This document shows positions 9,001 to 16,297 of a stretch of DNA of 64,000 nucleotides, in pieces. A program made the translations under genes and the position numbers. Numbering within the stretch: the stretch's first letter is position 1; each line of letters opens with the position of its first letter. This DNA comes from Xylanibacter ruminicola (lineage in GTDB: Bacteria; Bacteroidota; Bacteroidia; Bacteroidales; Bacteroidaceae): NCBI RefSeq assembly GCF_900107775.1, contig NZ_FNRF01000003.1, forward strand, positions 620,001 to 684,000, in the 5' to 3' direction. Below the pieces are notes generated by a model that worked only from the letters and a program-made list of their open reading frames with translations, had not been told where the DNA came from and ran no database searches.

Positions 9001-10807
9001 AGAATACTTTGTCGGCGATGGTGCGAGGCTGGTTCTGCAACTGCTTCATCATGGTCTTCATGGCAGCCAGGCTCTTTGCCTCGGGCCACTGCTGATACAT
9101 GCGGGTAACGAAATGACCGGTACGCACGTTGTCGAGGTTGTAATCCAGGATATCATAGTTGCGAATGCCGCCTTTGGCGTTAATCATCGTGTCGGTATAT
9201 TCCTGACAGTACTTGCGGATATCCTCACCACCATATTTAAGATAGGTGTCGAGCATACCTTCCAGTTCGATACCCATCACGTAGCTCCACTTGGGTTTCT
9301 GTGAAAAGTCAAGCAGGTAGCTCTTGGGGTTGCGCTGTATCTCGCTGTAGGTCATCCACTCCGAGTAGTTCTGGTAAGGTGTCTTGAGCAGTGCTAGCGA
9401 ACCATTGATAAACAAGCGGTCGAAGTTTACGTTACGGGTCTTGCCGCTCATAAAGTTGCCGCTCTTTACGCCGTTGAAGTGACAGTTCTTAACGTTGATG
9501 TCGTAAACAAATGTATCCTCGTCCAGTCCGATAATCTGCACACCATACTGCGACTGCTGACTGGTAACATTTTCCATATATACATTACGTACAATGGGGT
9601 AGTAGCCACGGCAGCAAATCTCGTTGTGCTCGTAGTCGAGGTTAATCTTCAGCACGCTCTCCTTACACTTACCAACGGTAATGTTACGCATGTTGATATT
9701 CTCGATGATACCACCACGGCAGCTGTTGGTCTTGATACGCAGCACGCGCTCCAGCTCTGGCGAATCCATCACACAATCGTGGGCATACACATTCTGACAA
9801 CCGCCCGAAATCTCTGAGCCTACTACCACACCACCATGTCCGTTCTTCATTTCGCAGTTGCGGATGATGATGTTCTTTGATGGCATGTTACGCTCACGAC
9901 CGTCGCGGTTACGTCCGCTCTTGATAGCGATACAGTCGTCGCCGGTGTTAAAGAAACAGTCCTCAATCAGCACGCGGTCGCAGCACTCAGGGTCGCAGCC
10001 GTCGCCGTTAGGTCCGTCGTTAATCATTTTCACACGACGAACGGTGATATCGGTAGAGTGCAGGGGGTGAATCACCCAGAACGGCGAACGCAACAGCGTA
10101 ACATCCTCCAACAGAATGCCTTCGCATTTGTTAAAGCTTACCAGCTGTGGGCGCAGACCATCCTGAGCTGTAAACACGCGCTCGGGGGTACGCTCACCTT
10201 TCTCATTATACATAGGTACACCGTCCTCACCATTCTTAAGCAGGCGCGCACGTGAGCCGCCACGCTGACTGATGGTGCCCTCTTTCCAACCAAAACGGGG
10301 ATTGCCATTCCAAGGCCACCAGGTGTCGTTGCTGCCGCCACCATCAATCGTACCCTTACCGGTAATGGCAATATCCTTAGCCTTGAAAGCATATACGCAA
10401 GGCGAGAGGTTGAAGCACTCCAAACCCTCCCATGAGGTTTCTACAATGGGGTAGAGCTCGGGCTGGAAGGCAAACTCGAGTACGGCACCTTCCTGCACCT
10501 CCAGGTTCACACCACTCTTCAGCTGGATGGCACCTGTCAGGAACTTCTGATTTGCGGGAATTACTACGCGGCCGCCGCCCTTCTTCGAGCAGAGGTCGAT
10601 GGCTTTCTGGATAGCCTTCTGGTTCTTGGCGGCTGTGTTGGTAGTTTTGGCGCCATACTGGGTAATCACATAAGCCTTGTCGGCAAAATGCGGTGTGCGG
10701 ATACTCTGCTCAATCTGTCGGTACTGAGCCTCGTCCCACTGCTGAGCTGCTGCTAACAGGGGTGTCAGCACACAGAGCATCGCAATCTGAAAAATTCTTT
10801 TAATCAT
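6017..10807 (-). CDS. Multidomain pectinase: GH28 + GH105 + (alpha/alpha)6-like domain
   Basis: A 1596-residue secreted protein with a signal peptide (residues 1-21). Residues ~40-480 are a GH28 polygalacturonase-type beta-helix with all active-site motifs: NGDG (267-270), DD (290-291), GHGG (323-326) and RIK (357-359). Residues ~505-885 are a GH105 unsaturated galacturonyl/rhamnogalacturonyl hydrolase domain with WGRAQGW at 692-698. Residues ~895-1596 form a third domain that begins SSLSVGNGHFV and carries HLEMTWWH at 1242-1249. It looks like a six-hairpin (alpha/alpha)6 glycosidase of GH65/GH95 style, but I cannot name its family. The fusion would combine backbone cleavage with removal of the unsaturated end sugar left by lyases. 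It has its own promoter (10854-10884) and terminator (5946-5974), between susC and the trp operon. Substrate specificity, homogalacturonan or rhamnogalacturonan, is inference. Confidence 0.9.
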   Translation of the reverse strand: MIKRIFQIAMLCVLTPLLAAAQQWDEAQYRQIEQSIRTPHFADKAYVITQYGAKTTNTAAKNQKAIQKAIDLCSKKGGGRVVIPANQKFLTGAIQLKSGVNLEVQEGAVLEFAFQPELYPIVETSWEGLECFNLSPCVYAFKAKDIAITGKGTIDGGGSNDTWWPWNGNPRFGWKEGTISQRGGSRARLLKNGEDGVPMYNEKGERTPERVFTAQDGLRPQLVSFNKCEGILLEDVTLLRSPFWVIHPLHSTDITVRRVKMINDGPNGDGCDPECCDRVLIEDCFFNTGDDCIAIKSGRNRDGRERNMPSKNIIIRNCEMKNGHGGVVVGSEISGGCQNVYAHDCVMDSPELERVLRIKTNSCRGGIIENINMRNITVGKCKESVLKINLDYEHNEICCRGYYPIVRNVYMENVTSQQSQYGVQIIGLDEDTFVYDINVKNCHFNGVKSGNFMSGKTRNVNFDRLFINGSLALLKTPYQNYSEWMTYSEIQRNPKSYLLDFSQKPKWSYVMGIELEGMLDTYLKYGGEDIRKYCQEYTDTMINAKGGIRNYDILDYNLDNVRTGHFVTRMYQQWPEAKSLAAMKTMMKQLQNQPRTIADKVFWHKAIYAYQVWLDGIFMGLPFRTLTAPITTTAKEAKKGAINKIYDDAVNQLKITYERTLDPKTGLNRHAYDETRNTFWADKTTGLSQHCWGRAQGWYSMALIEVLDALPEDYARRQEVIDLLKKDLDAVIKWQDKKTGVWYQVMDQPGHEGNYLESTCSSMFAYVLLKAYNKGYLGTKYRDAGIKAYKGIINNFIRINEDKTISLTQCCSVAGLGPAATPEVQAALKKINPKATVNENTRRDGGFNYYLSEPIRDNDAKGVGPFIWASLEMEQLGYNINNVTASIDRHAVVNRNNPIITQADALSSLSVGNGHFVTTVDVTGLQSYPEAYKQGVPLCAMSDWGWHQFPNTKGLKPSESEKAFDFGHGHQEVYAVEYKKAEDGRHKEATEFFRVNPHRLNLGTLGLHLTDANGTPVALNQLTNIRQEQKLLDGEIESVFTADGQKVEVTTGVHPAKDAVYARIVSQLLKNQRATIRLRFPYPTGKHADDANDWNQPDKHQSEIVEQSAQKALIKRTLDATTYYVLLQWEGLATLSQCDNHEFELAANEDVLTVSAEYLNALPATQALAFEYDQYHKATLRHWNAWWKAGAIVDFSQCTDQRAKELERRVVLSQYLTQINCANNMPPQETGLTYNSWFGRPHLEMTWWHAVDFTLWNRPEVVAQMLQWYNQVAYPVARQIAQRQGFKGARWMKMTDPWAGEAPSNTGSFLIWQQPHYIYLAEEMYRANPTAETLKAYGEQVEATAEFMADYVTYDAKQKCYILKGATAMQECMTKDISYNQPFELAYWQYGLKVANAWRERQGLARHQKWDDITAHLSPLPEADGVYTAGIQIGSNKHHEAFDPFDATGKKVETFADKCRNDHPAVLGACGMLPYTDLYNKEKMQRTLDWVMQNWNWQTTWGWDYGMIAMTAARLGQPETALKALLIDTQKNTYLPSGHNFQTADRLRIYLPGNGALLTAVAMMCAGWDGCSNPLNPGFPQDGSWNVRWEGLQKMQ

Positions 10808-10853
10808 CTGTATTTAGTAACGTTTATTAGTTTGCAGTCTCGCAATTTTGCTG

Positions 10854-10884
10854 CAAATATACAACAAAAGCGCTAAACTACAAA
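10854..10884 (-). promoter_or_regulatory. Promoter of the GH28/GH105 gene
   Basis: Minus-strand -33 TTTG (10884-10881), exactly 19 bp, then -7 TATATTTG (10861-10854), a full match to the Bacteroidota consensus. The predicted start lies about 40 nt upstream of the ATG. Confidence 0.8.
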
Positions 10885-10892
10885 CTAATCAA

Positions 10893-10917
10893 TACGTAAA
10901 ATTCTACGTAAACGTTA
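10893..10917. promoter_or_regulatory. Candidate operator with two TACGTAAA repeats
   Basis: TACGTAAA occurs at 10893-10900 and 10905-10912, a 12-bp step, and the second copy continues to ACGTAAACGTT (10906-10916). It lies just upstream of the -33 box of the GH28/GH105 promoter and overlaps the 3' end of trpA. The reverse complement of the 11-mer recurs 5' of susC at 5954-5964. Function as a regulator site is inference. Confidence 0.4.
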
Positions 10918-11691
10918 TCTTTCAAGGGCGTCAAACAGTTTGTCGAGGGCCTCGTCGGCGTTCTTGCTTTCGCTTAGCAAGGTTACGAACTTTGAACCGA
11001 TAATGGCACCTGCGGCATTCTGCTGGGCGGCTTCGAGCGTCTGCTTGTTGCTGATACCGAAACCAATCATGCGTGGGTTGCGCAGATTCATGGCGTTGAT
11101 ACGACGGAAGTACTCCTGCTTGGCATCGTCGAAACTCTGCTGGGCACCAGTGATGGCAGCACTCGATACCATATATACAAAGCCGTCGGTATTATCGTCG
11201 ATAAAGCGGATACGCTCCTCGCTGGTCTCGGGGGTAATCAACATGATGATGCGCAGGTCGTACTTATCAGCAATGGGTTTTATTACTTCCTGATAATCCT
11301 TGAATGGCAGGTCGGGGATGATGGCACCACTCACGCCAGCCTCTACACAACTCTGACAGAAATCCTCGATACCGTAGTGCAGAATAGGGTTCAGATAGCC
11401 CATCAGTACCAGTGGAATCTGCACCTGATCCTTGATGGCTTTCAGCTGATCGAAAAGGATATGCAGGTTCATACCGTTTTTCAGGGCCTGGGTGGCGGCA
11501 GTCTGAATAACAGGACCGTCGGCCAATGGATCGCTGAACGGAATGCCAACTTCAATCATGGCAATACCACGACGCTGCATGGCGAGAATCACATCGCCTG
11601 TGCCCTCGAGTGTGGGGCAGCCTGCGCAAAAGTACAGCGACAGGAGTTTCTGGTCCTGACTGTTTGCGAAAAGTTGATTGATCTTATTCAT
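10915..11691 (-). CDS. trpA: Tryptophan synthase alpha subunit
   Basis: Cleaves indole-3-glycerol phosphate to indole and glyceraldehyde 3-phosphate and passes the indole to TrpB. It is a 258-residue TIM barrel of normal length. Family motifs seen are [11 protein letters not shown] near the start, the [17 protein letters not shown] active-site segment with the catalytic Glu, [24 protein letters not shown] with the catalytic Asp, and [10 protein letters not shown]. It is the last gene of the trpBEGDCFA operon, 28 bp after trpF; the spacer is made of TTTTTACATT-type repeats. No terminator is obvious after it, and its 3' end runs into the promoter region of the GH28/GH105 gene. Confidence 0.97.
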   Translation of the reverse strand: MNKINQLFANSQDQKLLSLYFCAGCPTLEGTGDVILAMQRRGIAMIEVGIPFSDPLADGPVIQTAATQALKNGMNLHILFDQLKAIKDQVQIPLVLMGYLNPILHYGIEDFCQSCVEAGVSGAIIPDLPFKDYQEVIKPIADKYDLRIIMLITPETSEERIRFIDDNTDGFVYMVSSAAITGAQQSFDDAKQEYFRRINAMNLRNPRMIGFGISNKQTLEAAQQNAAGAIIGSKFVTLLSESKNADEALDKLFDALER

Positions 11692-11694
11692 CTT

Positions 11695-11735
11695 GTTACA
11701 TTTTTACATTATCTCATTTTTACATTTTTACATTC
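11695..11735. repeat. Short tandem repeat (TTTTTACATT) in the trpF-trpA junction
   Basis: Imperfect tandem copies of TTTTTACATT fill the 28-bp spacer between trpF and trpA and run into the last codons of trpF. Confidence 0.6.
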
Positions 11736-12358
11736 TGAAAGAATGCCTTGAGTTTTTCGGCATCCTTGAGAGCAGGGGCTGATTCGAAACGTGAGTTCAA
11801 GTCGATACCTATGCACTTATCGTGCTGGAAGTTGCGAACACGCTCAGCATCATCGGGACCGATACCACCACTCAGCAAGAAAGGTGTGCTGCCTGTGTAG
11901 GCATCGAGTACTGTCCAGTCGAACTTCTCACCGTTGCCACCCACGCACTTTCCTTTCGTATCGAAGAGAAAGATATCTGCCAATCCTTCGTAGGGTTTGG
12001 TCTGCGCCAGGTCGTTGGTAGTGGCGATGTTGAATGCTTTAATTATTTTTACATCGGCGGGCAGGTGTGGCTTCAACTGAATGATGTAGCTAGGCGACTC
12101 CTGACCATGCAACTGGATATAGTTGAGTGCAAAGCTATCAACGGCCGACATGATGTCGCCGATGCTGGCATCAACAAACACACCCACGCGCTGGCAGTGC
12201 TCTGGCAAGTAAGCTGGCACTTGGCTCACAAACCTACTCGACTTAGGCCAGAAGATGAAGCCCATCCAATCAATTGAACATTGATCATTTAACATTGAAC
12301 ATTGTTCAACCTCGCGGATGTTCTCCGCCTCTCTCATACCACAAACCTTGATTATCAT
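11720..12358 (-). CDS. trpF: Phosphoribosylanthranilate isomerase with in-frame repeat insert
   Basis: Converts N-(5-phosphoribosyl)anthranilate to the carboxyphenylamino-deoxyribulose phosphate intermediate. It is a 212-residue TIM barrel with MIIKVCGMRE (catalytic Cys), VGVFVD, YIQLHG and PFLLSGGI plus GIDLNSRFE phosphate-binding motifs. The start ATG overlaps the trpC stop by 4 bp (ATGA). Between REVEQ and IDWMGFIFWP, where related proteins usually have only a residue or two, this copy has CSMLNDQCS (about residues 20-28). That stretch is encoded by an AATGTTCAATG-type repeat of the same kind that fills other spacers in this operon. The reading frame stays open and the catalytic residues are intact, so it is probably functional. 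Confidence 0.95.
   Translation of the reverse strand: MIIKVCGMREAENIREVEQCSMLNDQCSIDWMGFIFWPKSSRFVSQVPAYLPEHCQRVGVFVDASIGDIMSAVDSFALNYIQLHGQESPSYIIQLKPHLPADVKIIKAFNIATTNDLAQTKPYEGLADIFLFDTKGKCVGGNGEKFDWTVLDAYTGSTPFLLSGGIGPDDAERVRNFQHDKCIGIDLNSRFESAPALKDAEKLKAFFQNVKM
12272..12309. repeat. TTCAATG-family repeat inside trpF
   Basis: On the coding strand it reads as overlapping copies of AATGTTCAATG and GATCAATGTTCAATT. The same motif family occupies the trpD-trpG, trpE-trpB and trpB leader spacers, but there it is in plus-strand orientation. Confidence 0.75.
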
Positions 12359-13143
12359 AGCTTCTCAATAAATTCACGTAATGCTGATCCTGGATCGGCT
12401 GTCTTCATAAAGTTCTCGCCAATCAGGAAACCACGGAAACCAACCTCACGTAAAGCCTTCACCGTATCAGGGTTCGAAATACCACTCTCGCTCACCTTTA
12501 CGGCATCCTTTGGTAATAGCTCTGCCAAGCGGAATGAGTTCTCTACGTCGGTCACAAACGAACCTAAATTGCGGTTGTTTATACCGTACATATCTGGTTC
12601 TAACCCAGCGTATTCCAATTCTTCGTTGGAGTGCATCTCTAAAAGAACTTCCAGGCCTAATTGGTGGGCGGTGTTCAGCAGACTTTTACACTCGGCTATC
12701 GACAAGTCGGCGGCAATCAGCAGTACAGCCGAAGCCCCGCACAAGCGTGCCTGGAACAGCTGATACTCATCTATCACAAAGTTCTTGTAAAGGATGGGGA
12801 TGTTTACACCGCTGTGACGGGCCGTGCGAATAAAGTCGTCGCAACCGCCAAAATACTTCTGGTCGGTAAGTATGCTCAGTGCAGCAGCGCCATTCTTTTG
12901 GTAGCTCAATGGGATGATGTCGGGCTGCCCCTCCTCCTTAATCCAACCCTTTGATGGCGACTTGCGCTTGAACTCAGCGATGATGCCTGAGTCGGATTCG
13001 GTGAGGGCGTTCTTCATCGAGACCACGCTGAAGTCGAGAATCGCCTCCACTTGTTTGTGCAGCACCGCTGGAGCCACCGCCATCTTAGCGGCCTCAACTT
13101 CCACGCGCTTGTTCGCTACTATCTCTTGCAATATGTCTTGCAT
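12355..13143 (-). CDS. trpC: Indole-3-glycerol phosphate synthase
   Basis: Closes the indole ring, making indole-3-glycerol phosphate from CdRP. It is a 262-residue TIM barrel of normal size, monofunctional because trpF is separate. Family motifs are EFKRKSPSKGWI (catalytic Lys), YFGGCDDFIRTAR (ILTDQKYFGG loop), PILYKNFVIDEYQ, VLLIAADLS, YGINNRNLGSF and VSESGISNP. It overlaps trpF by 4 bp and lies 31 bp after trpD. Confidence 0.97.
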   Translation of the reverse strand: MQDILQEIVANKRVEVEAAKMAVAPAVLHKQVEAILDFSVVSMKNALTESDSGIIAEFKRKSPSKGWIKEEGQPDIIPLSYQKNGAAALSILTDQKYFGGCDDFIRTARHSGVNIPILYKNFVIDEYQLFQARLCGASAVLLIAADLSIAECKSLLNTAHQLGLEVLLEMHSNEELEYAGLEPDMYGINNRNLGSFVTDVENSFRLAELLPKDAVKVSESGISNPDTVKALREVGFRGFLIGENFMKTADPGSALREFIEKL

Positions 13144-13146
13144 AAG

Positions 13147-13160
13147 TTAATCCGTGTTAT
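13147..13160. repeat. TTAATCCGTGTTAT repeat in the trpD-trpC spacer
   Basis: A single copy of the AATCCGTG-family sequence that is also tandemly present in the trpE-trpG spacer (14792-14820). Confidence 0.5.
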
Positions 13161-13174
13161 CTTTGCGAAAAATA

Positions 13175-14185
13175 TTAACTGTTCAACTCAACGAACTTCT
13201 TGAAGGTGCGGAGGGCGGCACCGCTGTCGATACTCTCGCGGGCAATCTCTACACACTCCTCGATGCTCTTCTCGCCCTTCTCCAGAACCTGGATACCGAA
13301 GGCTGCATTGGCCAGTACGATATTCTTCTGAGCGGGCAGGGCACGGTTCTCCAGTACGCTGTCAAAGATCTGTGCTGCCTCTTCTTCGGTAGCACCGCCA
13401 ACCAACTCCTCGGGCTTGGCAATTTCAAAGCCAAGGTCGCTGGGCTTAAAGATACGCTCGTAATGCTTGGTGGTTACCTTGAAGTCGCCTGTCAGCGAGA
13501 TCTCGTCGTAACCATCGATAGAGTTCACGATACCGTAGTCGATACCAATCTTCTGGTATACCTGGTTGTACAGGCGCATCTGGTCGAGGTTGGCTACACC
13601 CAACAACTGGCACTGTGGCTGTGAGGGGTTAACCAGTGGACCTAACAAATTAAAGATGGTAGGGAACTGAAGGGCCTTGCGGATAGGGCCTACAAACTTC
13701 ATGGCCTTGGCAAACAGCTGGGCGTGCAGATACACGATGCCAGCCTCGTTCAAGCTGCGGTTCAGTTTGTCGATATCATCGGTAAACTTAATGCCATGGT
13801 GCTGAATTACATTCGAGGCACCCGATACCGATGTGGCTGCGTAGTTACCATGCTTAGCTACCTTGTAGCCAGCACCAGCAATCACAAAGCAGCTGGTGGT
13901 CGAGATATTAAAGGTGTTCTTGCGGTCGCCACCTGTACCTACCACGTCGATGTAGCGGTCGGCATTCAGAATGGCTGGCACGCCTGTTTCCAAGATACCA
14001 TCGCGGAAACCCAACAGTTCGTCGACTGTTACGCCACGCATCTGCAGCGCGGTGAGCAGGGCAGTAATCTGCTCGTTGGGAAACTCGCTCTGGGTGATAC
14101 CAATCAGAATTTCTTTCATTTCTTCACGAGATAATTCCTCGTGGTTCAGCATCCTATTCAGGATGTCCTTCATTGTTTGTGCCAT
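13175..14185 (-). CDS. trpD: Anthranilate phosphoribosyltransferase
   Basis: Transfers phosphoribose from PRPP to anthranilate. At 336 residues it is normal for a stand-alone TrpD, with no fused glutaminase. The PRPP/Mg-binding motif VVGTGGDRKNTFNIST, KHGNYAATSVSGASNV, the PIRKALQFPTIFNLLGPLVNPSQP segment and the GYDEIS motif are all present. It lies 39 bp after trpG; the spacer is a TTCAATG repeat. Confidence 0.97.
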   Translation of the reverse strand: MAQTMKDILNRMLNHEELSREEMKEILIGITQSEFPNEQITALLTALQMRGVTVDELLGFRDGILETGVPAILNADRYIDVVGTGGDRKNTFNISTTSCFVIAGAGYKVAKHGNYAATSVSGASNVIQHHGIKFTDDIDKLNRSLNEAGIVYLHAQLFAKAMKFVGPIRKALQFPTIFNLLGPLVNPSQPQCQLLGVANLDQMRLYNQVYQKIGIDYGIVNSIDGYDEISLTGDFKVTTKHYERIFKPSDLGFEIAKPEELVGGATEEEAAQIFDSVLENRALPAQKNIVLANAAFGIQVLEKGEKSIEECVEIARESIDSGAALRTFKKFVELNS

Positions 14186-14194
14186 ATTATTTAA

Positions 14195-14226
14195 AGTTCA
14201 ATGTTCAATATTCAATGTTCAATGTT
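14195..14226. repeat. TTCAATG tandem repeat in the trpG-trpD spacer
   Basis: Four to five tandem copies of (T/G)TTCAAT(G/A) on the plus strand fill almost the whole spacer and touch the trpG stop codon. Confidence 0.75.
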
Positions 14227-14788
14227 AAAGAAACATCCAGTTTTGCAGCATTTTCTTGCCGTCGGGTGTCAGTACGCTCTCTGGGTGGAACTGTATGCCG
14301 CGGATGTTCATCGTTTTGTGGCGCAAGGCCATAATCTGCCCTTCGTCAGAAACGGCTGTGATTTCCAAACAGTCAGGGAAATTCTCTTTTGATACCACCC
14401 ACGAGTGGTAGCGACCGATGGTGATATTTCGCTCTATGCCACTGAAGATGGGGTCTTCAACGGTAATATGACAGGGTGTTGCTACGCCGTGGAACACATC
14501 GCTCAGGTTTTCCAGCTTACCACCGAATGCCTCGCCGATGGCCTGATGGCCTAAGCATACACCCAGGATGGGCTTCTTGCCGGCATAGGTCTTAATCACG
14601 TCGAGCAGCAGACCTGCCTCGCTGGGGATACCAGGCCCCGGACTCAGGATAATCTTGCTATATGGCTCCAGGTCCTCAAGTTTAAACTGGTCGTTACGCA
14701 GTACTGTTACCTCTGCGCCCAGCTCCTTTACTAAATGACTCAAGTTGTATGTAAACGAGTCGTAGTTATCAATAATGACTATTTTCAT
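14225..14788 (-). CDS. trpG: Anthranilate synthase glutaminase subunit
   Basis: Class I glutamine amidotransferase that feeds ammonia to TrpE. It has 187 residues with the standard landmarks: IDNYDSFTYNLSHL, ILSPGPGIPSEAG, GVCLGHQAIGEAFGG (nucleophilic Cys) and GIQFHPESVLTPDG (catalytic His-Glu). It could in principle also serve aminodeoxychorismate synthase, but its place in the trp operon next to trpE makes TrpG the main role. It is separated from trpE by 33 bp of AATCCGTG repeats. Confidence 0.96.
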   Translation of the reverse strand: MKIVIIDNYDSFTYNLSHLVKELGAEVTVLRNDQFKLEDLEPYSKIILSPGPGIPSEAGLLLDVIKTYAGKKPILGVCLGHQAIGEAFGGKLENLSDVFHGVATPCHITVEDPIFSGIERNITIGRYHSWVVSKENFPDCLEITAVSDEGQIMALRHKTMNIRGIQFHPESVLTPDGKKMLQNWMFL

Positions 14789-14791
14789 AAT

Positions 14792-14820
14792 AAATCCGTG
14801 TTAATCCGTGTAATCCGTGC
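14792..14820. repeat. AATCCGTG tandem repeat in the trpE-trpG spacer
   Basis: Three copies of (TT)AATCCGTG in tandem fill the spacer between trpE and trpG. Confidence 0.75.
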
Positions 14821-14821
14821 C

Positions 14822-16270
14822 TTACATCTTCTCCGCCATCAGTATGGCCTTGCGCAGGGCGCCAAGCTTGTTGTTCACCTCCTGCAGTTCGTACTCTACA
14901 TCGCTCTTAGCTACGATGCCGCCTCCTGCCTGGAACCACAACTCGCCATTACGTGATACGAAGGTACGGATGGTGATGGCCTGATTCAGACTGCCATCCA
15001 GTCCGATGTAGCCGATACAACCGCCGTAAGCACCGCGGTTATGTGGCTCGTACTCGCTGATAAGCTGCATGGCGCGTACCTTTGGTGCACCTGAAAGGGT
15101 ACCTGCAGGGAAGGTGTCGATAAACGCCTTGATAGGATCGGCGCCTTCGTCGAGCTCGCCCGATACGCGCGATACCAAATGAATCACATGACTGTAATAC
15201 TGCAAATCCTTGTAGAAATCAACCTTTACACCATGACAGTTTCTCGAAAGGTCGTTACGTGCCAGGTCAACCAGCATCACGTGCTCGGCATTCTCCTTAG
15301 GATCGTTGCGCAGGTACTCAGCCCCCCTGCGGTCGGCCTCAGCATCGCCCGTTCTCTTTGTTGTTCCAGCAATAGGATCTATATATGCCCGCATTGCTCC
15401 CCTTCCTTTTGGAGGGGGGAGGGGGGAGGCTTCTATTCGACAATGCGTCTCGGGACTTGAACCGAAGATACGGAAACCGCCAAAGTCGAAGTAGAACAGA
15501 TAGGGGCTTGGGTTGATTGAACGCAGGGCACGATACAGTTTGAAATCGTCGCCCTCGTATTGCTGGATGAATCGGCGGCTCAGCACAATCTGGAACACAT
15601 CGCCACGCAGACAGTGCTTAATGCCTCGACGGATGTTCTCACGATGCTCATCATCTGTCAAGGTAGAGCGCACATCGCCTACAGGATGGAAATCGTATGC
15701 CTTTACATTTGCCTTGTTCATGGCTTTAAGAATCACATCCACCTGAGCCTCACCCTTTTGGGGGAGGTTGGAGGGGGCTTCCAGCGAAACAAGCTTGATG
15801 GTATTATTAAAGTGGTCGAACACAATCACCACCTTATATAATATATAGAGCAAGTCGGGGGCATCGTTCTTAGCCTGAGTCTCGTCCTTTACGTTGATAT
15901 CCTCAAAGTAGCGTACGGCATTAAAGCTGGTATAGCCAAACAATCCGCAAAGCTTGGCATCATCGCCCTCTACGTGTATGCGGTCAATCAGTTCGTGGAT
16001 AGCCTTATCGCTGCGGTAATCCTTGTTTACCTCGTGCTGCAGTGTGGTGCCATCAGGATAGGTGATGGTAGCCATGCCGTGACCGATAGCTACGCTGGCC
16101 ATGGGCTCGATACCGATAAACGAGCGTGAGTTGTCCTTCTCGTGATAGTCCGAACTTTCCATCAGGGCGCTCTGTGGGTACAAATCTCTCAGTCGCATAT
16201 ATACCCCCACTGGCGTATACAAATCCGCCAGAATGGTTTTGCTTGTAGTTGTATAATTGAAAGTACTCAT
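14822..16270 (-). CDS. trpE: Anthranilate synthase component I with two in-frame repeat inserts
   Basis: Makes anthranilate from chorismate. It belongs to the chorismate-binding family, with IVLSRRF, RIFGSSPETHCRIE, YIDPIAGTTKRTGD, ARNDLSRNC, GTLSGAPKVRAMQLI and QAGGGIVAKSD. A reading frame starting 9 bp further upstream (16279) only adds residues encoded by the spacer repeat, so ATG 16270 is preferred (482 residues). Two inserts stand out. Residues ~164-175, EAPSNLPQKGEA, and ~280-293, EASPLPPPKGRGAM, are encoded by copies of a GC-rich repeat (AAGCCCCCTCC...CTCCCCCAAAAGG type). Both lie between conserved blocks, in likely loops, so activity is probably kept. The usual feedback-site motif was not examined in detail. 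Confidence 0.96.
   Translation of the reverse strand: MSTFNYTTTSKTILADLYTPVGVYMRLRDLYPQSALMESSDYHEKDNSRSFIGIEPMASVAIGHGMATITYPDGTTLQHEVNKDYRSDKAIHELIDRIHVEGDDAKLCGLFGYTSFNAVRYFEDINVKDETQAKNDAPDLLYILYKVVIVFDHFNNTIKLVSLEAPSNLPQKGEAQVDVILKAMNKANVKAYDFHPVGDVRSTLTDDEHRENIRRGIKHCLRGDVFQIVLSRRFIQQYEGDDFKLYRALRSINPSPYLFYFDFGGFRIFGSSPETHCRIEASPLPPPKGRGAMRAYIDPIAGTTKRTGDAEADRRGAEYLRNDPKENAEHVMLVDLARNDLSRNCHGVKVDFYKDLQYYSHVIHLVSRVSGELDEGADPIKAFIDTFPAGTLSGAPKVRAMQLISEYEPHNRGAYGGCIGYIGLDGSLNQAITIRTFVSRNGELWFQAGGGIVAKSDVEYELQEVNNKLGALRKAILMAEKM
15396..15433. repeat. GC-rich repeat inside trpE (copy 2)
   Basis: Plus strand reads GCTCCCCTTCCTTTTGGAGG followed by two runs of G and GGAGGCTTC. It is read through in frame as EASPLPPPKGRG in TrpE. 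Confidence 0.75.
15746..15782. repeat. GC-rich repeat inside trpE (copy 1)
   Basis: Plus strand reads GCCTCACCCTTTTGGGGGAG followed by GTTGGAGGGGGCTTC. It has the same order of blocks as the copy at 15396-15433 and is translated as EAPSNLPQKGEA. Confidence 0.75.
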
Positions 16271-16272
16271 AA

Positions 16273-16297
16273 TGTTCAATTTTCAATGTTCAATCAA
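16273..16297. repeat. TTCAATG repeat in the trpB-trpE spacer
   Basis: Plus strand AATGTTCAATTTTCAATG followed by TTCAAT. It fills the spacer and reaches the trpB stop codon. Confidence 0.75.
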
